This document shows positions 1 through 5,003 of a stretch of DNA of 6,316 nucleotides, in pieces. Under the pieces are notes generated by a model that saw nothing but the letters and a program-made list of their open reading frames with translations, did no database searches and was not told where the DNA came from. Within the stretch, counting starts at the first letter, position 1; every line of letters starts with the position of its first letter. Source of the stretch: Loktanella sp. (GTDB taxonomy: Bacteria > Pseudomonadota > Alphaproteobacteria > Rhodobacterales > Rhodobacteraceae); the NCBI GenBank assembly GCA_003551805.1, contig PUNR01000105.1, positions 1-6,316 on the forward strand, given 5' to 3'. The position numbers and the translations under genes were made by a program.

Positions 1-3
1 AGA

Positions 4-984
4 ATGAACATGGGCCAACTCGTTGACGGCGTCTGGCATGACGTCTGGTATGACACCAAAAAATCCGGCGGCAAATTTGAACGCACAGAGGCATCTTTTC
101 GCAACTGGATCACCGCAGACGGGTCTGCTGGGCCATCCGGCGAAGGCGGTTTTGAAGCGGAATCAGGGCGTTATCACCTTTACGTTTCATATGCCTGCCC
201 TTGGGCCCACCGGACACTGATTTTCCGCGCGCTGAAAGGGCTGGAAGATCACATCAGCATTTCCGCCGTGCATCCCGACATGCTGGGCGAAGGCTGGACC
301 TTCAAGAAAGACGATCACGGCGCGACGGGCGACACCCTGTTCGGCTATGATTACGCCCGCGAAGTCTATTTGCGCGCCCTGCCCGATATGACGGGCCGCG
401 TCACAGTGCCGATCCTGTGGGACAAAAAGCGCGAAACGATTGTGTCCAACGAATCGTCGGAAATCATTCGCATGTTCAATTCCGCCTTTGACGGGATCAC
501 TGGCAACACCGACGACTACTGGCCTGAGGAATTGCGCGACGCCATCGCCCCCGTGAACGACCGGATCTACGACACCGTCAACAATGGCGTTTACAAATCC
601 GGCTTCGCCACTACCCAGGACGCCTATGAGGATGCGGTCTATCCGCTATTCGACAGCCTTGACTGGCTGGAAGAACGCCTTGGCGAAAACCGCTATCTGA
701 TGGGCGACAAACTGACCGAGGCGGATTGGCGGCTCTGGACCACGCTGCTGCGGTTCGATCCGGTTTACCATCTGCATTTCAAATGCAACCGCAAGCGGAT
801 CGCGGATTACCCTAACCTGTCAGGATATCTGCGGGAACTTTATCAGGTGCCCGGCGTGGCAGACACGGTGAATATGGACCATATCGTGCGGCATTATCAT
901 TACAGCCACGATACGATCAATCCGAACCGGATCATCCCGATCAATCCGGTGATTGACCTGTCAGCGCCGCACGGGCGCGGTTGA
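4..984 (+). CDS. yqjG: Glutathionyl-hydroquinone reductase (YqjG/ECM4-type glutathione transferase)
   Basis: Predicted cytosolic enzyme that uses glutathione to reduce glutathionyl-hydroquinones to free hydroquinones, giving glutathione disulfide. The 326-residue product has the family layout: an N-terminal thioredoxin-like domain with the YACPWAHR motif (catalytic Cys65, Pro66, Trp67), the cis-proline motif TVP (Pro136) and the glutathione-binding Asn-Glu-Ser at 149-151, then an all-helical C-terminal domain containing the conserved MGDKLTEADWRL stretch (233-244). The tail HYHYSH near 297-302 followed by INP carries the tyrosines typical of the Xi class. Length is normal for the family. The start is uncertain: ATG at 4 and ATG at 10 are both in frame, the frame is open to the window edge, and any ribosome binding site lies outside. 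MGQLVDGVW, from the second ATG, is also a plausible beginning. Its last 44 bases overlap the end of the opposite-strand receiver gene. The family is clear; the physiological substrate is inferred. Confidence 0.92.
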   Translation: MNMGQLVDGVWHDVWYDTKKSGGKFERTEASFRNWITADGSAGPSGEGGFEAESGRYHLYVSYACPWAHRTLIFRALKGLEDHISISAVHPDMLGEGWTFKKDDHGATGDTLFGYDYAREVYLRALPDMTGRVTVPILWDKKRETIVSNESSEIIRMFNSAFDGITGNTDDYWPEELRDAIAPVNDRIYDTVNNGVYKSGFATTQDAYEDAVYPLFDSLDWLEERLGENRYLMGDKLTEADWRLWTTLLRFDPVYHLHFKCNRKRIADYPNLSGYLRELYQVPGVADTVNMDHIVRHYHYSHDTINPNRIIPINPVIDLSAPHGRG

Positions 985-1339
985 CGCTGCCATAATGATA
1001 CACAATCGCGGCCAGGTCTTCGGGCGGGGTCGCGGTTTGCACGAAAGCACGCGCATTGGCGCTGTGGTTAAAGATCGACCCGTCCGAAAAGAAAGTGGTG
1101 TCCGTCACAAAAACGACGTTCACGTCAGGCTGGCGGAACTGCGCCAGATCAGCCACCGCCAGCGCGCTACCTTCGGACAGCATCAGGTCAAGCAAGATCA
1201 CATCAAATCGCGTGTTCTCGATCGCTGAAAAAGCCGCCTCTCCGGTCACAACTTGCGTGACCTGCGCGTCCAGCCGTTCCAGATGCGTCTGCCAAAGCAG
1301 ACCCAGACCGGCGTCACTTTGTACGATCAGGACGTGCAT
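941..1339 (-). CDS. Stand-alone atypical (degenerate) response regulator receiver domain
   Basis: A 132-residue protein consisting of one receiver domain with no output domain. The receiver core is visible: strand MHVLIV (1-6), the phosphoacceptor motif FDVILLDLMLSEG with Asp51, and strand VNVVFVTD with the conserved Thr79. Key residues are missing. The two acids that bind magnesium after strand 1 (usually Asp-Asp or Glu-Asp) are replaced by Gln7 and Ser8, leaving only Asp9 of a DDD-like run. The invariant lysine, expected 22 residues after Thr79, is Gln101, and the whole protein has no lysine. Normal aspartyl phosphorylation and switching are therefore doubtful; it may act as a pseudo-receiver that binds a partner. 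The start ATG at 1339 has only a weak GGA 11 bases upstream. A perfect CtrA-type box lies about 80 bases upstream, in the region shared with the divergent DUF1636 gene. Its 3' end overlaps the preceding convergent gene by 44 bases. The fold is confident; partners and output are unknown. Confidence 0.85.
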   Translation of the reverse strand: MHVLIVQSDAGLGLLWQTHLERLDAQVTQVVTGEAAFSAIENTRFDVILLDLMLSEGSALAVADLAQFRQPDVNVVFVTDTTFFSDGSIFNHSANARAFVQTATPPEDLAAIVYHYGSVNRARAALTGQSPD

Positions 1340-1378
1340 GTTGTCATTATTCCAAAACTGGCCTTTTCAGGCTTGATC

Positions 1379-1389
1379 AGGTCAGACCT
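1379..1389. repeat. Short perfect inverted repeat AGGTC-A-GACCT
   Basis: An 11-base palindrome with 5-base arms around a single A lies 40-50 bases upstream of the receiver start on the minus strand. It could be an operator half of that promoter region, but arms this short are common by chance. Confidence 0.2.
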
Positions 1390-1420
1390 AGTGTCACACC
1401 CACGGTCTCTGCCTGAACCA

Positions 1421-1436
1421 TTAACAAGTTGTTAAC
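1421..1436 (+). promoter_or_regulatory. CtrA-type binding box (TTAA-N7-TTAAC)
   Basis: The bases TTAACAAGTTGTTAAC match exactly the full CtrA recognition consensus TTAA-N7-TTAAC described in Caulobacter and used in Rhodobacterales. The first 15 bases are also a perfect palindrome (TTAACAA, G, TTGTTAA). It lies between divergent genes, about 80 bases from the receiver start and about 100 bases from the DUF1636 start, so it could act on either. CtrA is a response regulator controlling motility, cell-cycle and gene-transfer-agent functions in this group. The match is seen directly; binding is inferred. Because the site is palindromic, another dimeric regulator is the main alternative. Confidence 0.5.
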
Positions 1437-1473
1437 GGGCACCACGCATGAAATCAAAAGAAAGTGTCACCGA

Positions 1474-1489
1474 CGGCCACTTGTGGCCG
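1474..1489. promoter_or_regulatory. Palindrome CGGCCAC-TT-GTGGCCG, possible operator or hairpin
   Basis: Perfect 7-base arms surround TT, starting 61 bases before the DUF1636 start. It ends 4 bases before the -10-like GATAAT at 1494-1499, so it would sit in the core-promoter spacer, a common place for an operator. As RNA it could form a 6-base-pair stem with a CUUG loop, but it would be upstream of the inferred transcription start. It lacks a T-run and so is not a standard terminator. No regulator can be named. Confidence 0.35.
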
Positions 1490-1493
1490 AGGC

Positions 1494-1499
1494 GATAAT
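1494..1499 (+). promoter_or_regulatory. Possible -10 element for the DUF1636-cobC-cobD operon
   Basis: GATAAT matches the sigma-70 type -10 consensus TATAAT at five of six bases. It would place transcription start near 1505, giving a leader of about 30 bases to the ATG at 1535. No good -35 is seen: the best hexamer at 18-base spacing (near 1470-1475) matches poorly, suggesting an activator-dependent or weak promoter. Confidence 0.3.
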
Positions 1500-1524
1500 C
1501 CTTTTGAACTGCGATGAAACAGAC

Positions 1525-1528
1525 AAGG
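1525..1528 (+). promoter_or_regulatory. Ribosome binding site deciding the DUF1636 start
   Basis: AAGG lies 6 bases before the ATG at 1535, which is optimal spacing. The in-frame ATG at 1514 lacks such a site and would put seven unconserved residues ahead of the first cysteine motif, so the ATG at 1535 is chosen. Confidence 0.6.
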
Positions 1529-1534
1529 TACGAC

Positions 1535-1909
1535 ATGACCACTTGGATAACGATCTGCGACACCTGCAAGCGCGAAGGCTGGGATCAGGGCGATATGACC
1601 CAGACGGATGGCGAAAAGCTGGCCATTTTGATCGAATCTGCGGCCAACGGCCTGCCAGATGTTAAAACGCGGCGCGTGTCATGCCTGATGGGCTGCAAGT
1701 CGGGCTGCAACGTGGCGATTCAGGGCAAGGCCAAGTTGAATTACACCTTGGGCGATTTCATGCCCGATGCCGATGCGGCATCCGGCATCGTGGCTTATGC
1801 AAATGCCCATGCACAAAGCGCGACAGGCCAAGTGCCCTACCGCGACTGGCCGCAAGAGGTGAAAGGTCATTTTGTGACCCGCCACCCCCCCTTGCCGGAC
1901 AGCGAATGA
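1535..1909 (+). CDS. DUF1636 (COG5469) predicted metal-binding cysteine-rich protein
   Basis: A 124-residue cytosolic protein recognised as the DUF1636 family, annotated only as predicted metal-binding. Five cysteines stand in two groups: C8-x2-C11 in the ICDTCKREGW start, and C50-x3-C54-x3-C58 in SCLMGCKSGC. The spacing of a paired N-terminal group, a gap of about 40 residues and a Cx3C-type group resembles thioredoxin-fold [2Fe-2S] ferredoxins, so an iron-sulfur cluster or another metal is plausible. The C-terminal stretch YRDWPQEVKGHFVTRHPP is also family-like. It is the first gene of an operon: its TGA overlaps the cobC ATG in ATGA (1906-1909), which suggests translational coupling. Context points to a role in B12 synthesis, such as electron supply for corrin or cobalt reduction or metal handling, but no function is proven. 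A run of seven C at 1885-1891 lies near its end. A longer start at 1514 is possible but less likely. Confidence 0.85.
   Translation: MTTWITICDTCKREGWDQGDMTQTDGEKLAILIESAANGLPDVKTRRVSCLMGCKSGCNVAIQGKAKLNYTLGDFMPDADAASGIVAYANAHAQSATGQVPYRDWPQEVKGHFVTRHPPLPDSE
1765..1790 (+). repeat. Intragenic nested inverted repeat in DUF1636
   Basis: Outer arms CGATGCC (1765-1771) and GGCATCG (1784-1790) enclose an inner GATGC-G-GCATC (1772-1782), with one unpaired C at 1783. As RNA this gives a strong hairpin of about ten base pairs with one bulge. It lies within codons for the PDADAASGIV stretch, so coding bias could explain it. Confidence 0.4.
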
Positions 1910-2841
1910 CCACCCCGCGCGACCACGGCGGCGGGATCGATGCCGCCATCGCGCAATATGGCGGCAGCCGCGCAACGTGGCTGGACCTGTCGACAGGCAT
2001 CAACCCTGTGCCCTATCCTTTGCCGCAGATGGCCGCAGATGCATGGACCGCCCTGCCGGACAAAGCCGCTTTTGCACGGCTTTACGATCTGGCCCGCGGG
2101 TTCTGGGGCGTGCCTGCTGACGCTGGTATTCTGGCGGCAACAGGCGCCTCCGCGATCATCGCCGCCCTGCCGCGTGTGTTTCCCAAGGGCGAGGTCTGCA
2201 TCCCCGGCCCAACCTATAACGAACACGAAGCCGCATTTCGCGCAGCGGATTGGACAATAGGCAAAGTCCCCCGTCAGGCGCTTGTCGCGGTGCATCCCAA
2301 CAACCCCGATGGGGCAACTTGGGCAAAGACCGATTTCACCACACCCATCACGATCATCGACGAAAGTTTCTGCGATGTGATGCCCGACCAGTCGCTGATC
2401 CATCTGGCCAGCCGGCCCAACACGGTCATTCTGAAAAGTTTCGGCAAATTCTGGGGTCTGGCAGGGCTGCGCCTTGGCTTTGCCATTGGTGATCCGGCGG
2501 TAATCGACAGGCTCGGTGCACTCTTGGGGCCTTGGCAAGTCTCTGGCCCCGCCTTGGCTACAGGAGCAGAAGCGCTGGCAGACCCGCATTGGGCCGACAC
2601 GACCCGCGCACGGCTGGTGCAGGATGCAGACAGGTTGGACCTATTGCTTGCAGCCAAAGGCGCCGATGTGCTGGGCGGCACGTCTCTGTTCCGGCTTTAC
2701 CGCGTGGATGACGCCCGCGCTTGGCAGGACAGGCTGGCCCAAGGGCACGTCTGGTCACGGATCTTTCCCTATGCGGATGACTGGCTGCGCCTTGGCCTGC
2801 CCGCCCCCGACCGCTGGGCGCAACTTGAGGCCGCCCTGTGA
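1906..2841 (+). CDS. cobC: L-threonine-O-3-phosphate decarboxylase, cobalamin biosynthesis
   Basis: PLP enzyme of the aspartate aminotransferase fold that decarboxylates threonine phosphate to (R)-1-amino-2-propanol O-2-phosphate, the linker of the B12 nucleotide loop. The 311-residue product shows the N-terminal LDLSTGINP motif (26-34), PGPTY with Tyr104, HPNNPDG with Asn133, DESF with Asp152 (contacts the PLP pyridine nitrogen), and SFGKFWGLAGLRLGF with the Schiff-base Lys181 and the carboxylate-binding Arg189. All catalytic residues are present. It is slightly shorter than many CobC proteins. The ATG at 1906 overlaps the DUF1636 stop as ATGA; GGA at 1897-1899 is a modest ribosome binding site. 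The frame is open upstream to an ATG at 1681, but that stretch is the wrong frame of the DUF1636 gene. Its stop overlaps the cobD start. Naming differs between systems: this enzyme is CobD in Salmonella and CobC in the Pseudomonas denitrificans scheme. A histidinol-phosphate aminotransferase is the main alternative and is less likely next to cobD. Confidence 0.93.
   Translation: MTTPRDHGGGIDAAIAQYGGSRATWLDLSTGINPVPYPLPQMAADAWTALPDKAAFARLYDLARGFWGVPADAGILAATGASAIIAALPRVFPKGEVCIPGPTYNEHEAAFRAADWTIGKVPRQALVAVHPNNPDGATWAKTDFTTPITIIDESFCDVMPDQSLIHLASRPNTVILKSFGKFWGLAGLRLGFAIGDPAVIDRLGALLGPWQVSGPALATGAEALADPHWADTTRARLVQDADRLDLLLAAKGADVLGGTSLFRLYRVDDARAWQDRLAQGHVWSRIFPYADDWLRLGLPAPDRWAQLEAAL
2827..2830 (+). 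promoter_or_regulatory. Ribosome binding site supporting the cobD GTG start
   Basis: GAGG inside the end of cobC stands 7 bases before the GTG at 2838. It supports a GTG start within the GTGA overlap and excludes the need for a downstream ATG. Confidence 0.6.
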
Positions 2842-3731
2842 CCCTGATCCTAGGCATGGTGCTTGATGCGATCTTTGGCGAACCCAAATGGCTGTGGTCG
2901 CGCTTTCCCCACCCTGCTGTCCTGATGGGCCGTCTGATTGGCGCCTGTGACCTGCGTTTCAACGCAGGCGCCGACCGCAAGGCCAAAGGTGTTGCGGTGC
3001 TGGCCGGTCTGGTTCTGGGGGCAGGTCTGCTGGGGCTGGTCCTGCAGGCCATTCCGGGGCGGATCATCGACATTCTGGTTGTCGCGGTGCTGCTGGCGCA
3101 AAAATCGCTGGCCGATCATGTGCGCGCCGTGGCCGATGCTTTGCGCCTGTCGCTGGGCGACGGCAAACGCGCGGTGGCAATGATCGTGGGGCGCGACACG
3201 CGCGACATGGACAAACCCGCCGTTGCACGATCCGCCATCGAAAGTGCGGCGGAAAACCTGTCCGACGGGGTGATCGCGCCTGCCTTCTGGTTCCTGATCG
3301 GCGGCTTGCCCGGCCTGTTGATCTACAAGATCGTCAACACCGCCGACAGCATGATCGGCTACCGCACCCCGCGCCACGCAGACTTCGGCTGGGCCGCCGC
3401 ACGTTTCGATGATTTGCTGAACCTGATCCCCGCACGCCTGACAGCGCTGATGATCTGGGCCGTCACCACCCGCCCCGACCCCCGCGATATCTTGCAAGAA
3501 GCACCACTGCACCGATCCCCCAACGCAGGCTGGCCAGAGGCGGCGATGGCCCACGGTCTTGATATCGCCCTCAGCGGGCCGCGCAGCTATGACGGGCAGA
3601 TCAAGGATTATCCTTTCGTCAACGCCAGCGGCAAACACGCCCTGACACCTGCCGATATTGACGCGGCGGTTGCGGTCTTGTGGAAAACATGGGGCCTGAT
3701 GCTGGTTATCGCGGTGATCGCGGCCCTGTGA
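2838..3731 (+). CDS. cobD: Adenosylcobinamide-phosphate synthase (CobD/CbiB)
   Basis: Integral membrane enzyme that joins (R)-1-amino-2-propanol phosphate to the propionate of adenosylcobyric acid, giving adenosylcobinamide phosphate. The 297-residue product is close to the usual family length. Conserved blocks are visible in order: LDAIFGEPKWLW (9-20) with PHPAVLMGRLIG (24-35); a hydrophobic segment at about 52-72 and another at 76-88; the signature GRDTRDMD (118-125), then IESAAENLSDGVIAPAFWF (134-152), a hydrophobic LPGLLIYK segment, and VNTADSMIGYR (166-176); then FDDLLNLIPARLTAL; and a C-terminal hydrophobic helix. The GTG start at 2838 forms GTGA with the cobC stop and has GAGG upstream, so it is the last gene of the DUF1636-cobC-cobD operon and uses the product of CobC directly. 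The Salmonella name is CbiB. The membrane topology is inferred from hydrophobicity only. Confidence 0.95.
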   Translation: MTLILGMVLDAIFGEPKWLWSRFPHPAVLMGRLIGACDLRFNAGADRKAKGVAVLAGLVLGAGLLGLVLQAIPGRIIDILVVAVLLAQKSLADHVRAVADALRLSLGDGKRAVAMIVGRDTRDMDKPAVARSAIESAAENLSDGVIAPAFWFLIGGLPGLLIYKIVNTADSMIGYRTPRHADFGWAAARFDDLLNLIPARLTALMIWAVTTRPDPRDILQEAPLHRSPNAGWPEAAMAHGLDIALSGPRSYDGQIKDYPFVNASGKHALTPADIDAAVAVLWKTWGLMLVIAVIAAL

Positions 3732-3749
3732 CCCCGATTTCCGCCCATC

Positions 3750-3770
3750 GCTGCAACTGTCGCTTGCAGC
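3750..3770 (+). terminator. Hairpin after cobD, possible terminator
   Basis: GCTGCAA (3750-3756) and TTGCAGC (3764-3770) form a perfect 7-base stem with a 7-base loop, 18 bases after the cobD stop. There is no T-run after it, so it is not a canonical intrinsic terminator; it may stabilise the mRNA end or assist Rho-dependent termination. Confidence 0.3.
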
Positions 3771-3825
3771 AGGGCTGGTGACTGTTAGGATTCACGCCAA
3801 ATCCCCAAGTATTCGGAGCCATCCC

Positions 3826-4995
3826 ATGCGCCTAGCCCTTGCCACCGCCCTGACACTGCTGACAGGTGCCGCCCATGCCCAGACCTGTGGCGGCGACGTC
3901 AACAATTTCATCGCAGGCGTCAAGGCCGAGGCTGTCGCCGCAGGTATCCCCGCCGCCACCGCCGATGCGTTTTTCGCCGGTGCGCGGATCGAACAATCCG
4001 TCCTGAACGCCGACCGGTCGCAAGGCGTGTTCCAGCAGGATTTCATCCGCTTTTCGCGCAACCTCATCAGCCAGAACCGCATGGACAACGGGCAGCGCAA
4101 CAGCCAGCGCTATGATGCCACCTTCCGCCAGATCGAAAGCCGCTTTGGTATTCCGCGCGGAGTGTTGCTGGCGTTCTGGGCGTTTGAAACCGATTACGGT
4201 GCCGTTCAGGGCAATTTCAACACCCGCAACGCGCTGCTGACACTGGCGCATGATTGCCGCCGCCCTAAATTGTTCCGCCCGCAACTGATTGCCGCGATCG
4301 AACTTTACCGCCGCGGCGGCATGGACCCGGCCACCACCCAAGGCGCTTGGGCCGGTGAGATCGGGCAGCTTCAGAAACTCCCACGCGAGATTATCGAACG
4401 CGGGCTAGACGGCGACGGTGACGGGGTGATCGACCTGAAAAACTCCGCACCCGATGCCTTGATGACCGGTGCCAATGTGCTGTCATCGCTTGGCTGGCGT
4501 CCCAACGAACCGTGGATGCATGAAATCACCGTGCCCGCCAATCTGGACTGGTCCCAGACCGGCCTGACCAAGAAACGCCCCGTCAGCGAATGGGCCGCGA
4601 TGGGCGTGACCGCGCGCCAAGGCAGCCTTGGCCCGTCCAACCTGCCTGCCGCGATCCTGCTGCCGATGGGGCGCAACGGGCCAGCCTTCATGACCTATCC
4701 CAATTTCGACGTCTATTTTGAATGGAACCGCAGCTTTGTCTACGTGACCACCGCCGCCTATTTCGCCACCCGACTTAGCGGTGCGCCGGTCTATAACGCG
4801 GGCAACCCGTCTGACCCGCTGACCGGCGAACAGATGCAGTTGCTGCAACAACGCTTGACCGCGCGTGGCCATGATGTGGGCGGGATCGACGGTATTCTGG
4901 GGGCCATGACACGCAACGCCGTGCAGATCGAACAAGCCCGCCTTGGCCTGCCCGCCGATGCTTGGCCAACGCTGGACCTGCTTAACCGGCTGTGA
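3826..4995 (+). CDS. Periplasmic lytic murein transglycosylase, MltB family, with peptidoglycan-binding domain
   Basis: Predicted exported enzyme that cleaves the MurNAc-GlcNAc bond of peptidoglycan without water, forming 1,6-anhydro-MurNAc ends. The 389-residue product starts with a type I signal peptide (MRLALATALTLLTGAAHA, cleavage likely before Gln19). AQTC before Cys21 is not a lipobox, so it is probably soluble, unlike lipidated E. coli MltB. The catalytic domain (about 25-320) holds FWAFETDYG with catalytic Glu121, the DCRR signature (Cys144), and an EF-hand-like loop GLDGDGDGVIDL (Asp195, 197, 199, 203), comparable to the calcium site of Slt35, followed by ANVLSSLGW. The last 55 residues (about 334-388) form a PG_binding_1 domain with GIDGILG (353-359). 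The ATG at 3826 is chosen because GGAG lies 7 bases upstream and it opens the signal peptide; the in-frame GTG at 3778 would add 16 residues ahead of it. It is separated from cobD by 94 bases and is likely a separate unit. Confidence 0.93.
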   Translation: MRLALATALTLLTGAAHAQTCGGDVNNFIAGVKAEAVAAGIPAATADAFFAGARIEQSVLNADRSQGVFQQDFIRFSRNLISQNRMDNGQRNSQRYDATFRQIESRFGIPRGVLLAFWAFETDYGAVQGNFNTRNALLTLAHDCRRPKLFRPQLIAAIELYRRGGMDPATTQGAWAGEIGQLQKLPREIIERGLDGDGDGVIDLKNSAPDALMTGANVLSSLGWRPNEPWMHEITVPANLDWSQTGLTKKRPVSEWAAMGVTARQGSLGPSNLPAAILLPMGRNGPAFMTYPNFDVYFEWNRSFVYVTTAAYFATRLSGAPVYNAGNPSDPLTGEQMQLLQQRLTARGHDVGGIDGILGAMTRNAVQIEQARLGLPADAWPTLDLLNRL

Positions 4996-5003
4996 CAGGC
5001 ACC

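Noticed and set aside
1514..1534. Alternative DUF1636 start at ATG 1514
   Set aside because: It has no ribosome binding site and adds seven unconserved residues. The ATG at 1535 has AAGG at ideal spacing.
1681..1905. Longer cobC starting at an upstream in-frame ATG at 1681
   Set aside because: This stretch overlaps the well-supported DUF1636 gene in another frame and its translation shows no CobC-like residues. The ATGA junction at 1906 gives the normal CobC N-terminus.
2558..3638. Long open frames on the minus strand opposite cobC and cobD
   Set aside because: They show no recognisable domains, have arginine- and proline-rich low-complexity composition typical of antisense frames in GC-rich genes, and lie opposite strongly conserved coding sequence.
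3764..3791. Sigma-70 promoter TTGCAG / TAGGAT before the transglycosylase gene
   Set aside because: The -35 matches only three of six bases and overlaps the hairpin arm; the -10 matches four of six. This is too weak to list.
3789..3793. GANTC (CcrM methylation) site upstream of the transglycosylase gene
   Set aside because: Other GANTC sites occur inside genes in this window, so a single copy in a 94-base gap is not evidence of methylation control.
3778..3825. Transglycosylase start at the upstream in-frame GTG 3778
   Set aside because: It would put 16 residues ahead of a clear signal peptide, while the ATG at 3826 has GGAG 7 bases upstream.
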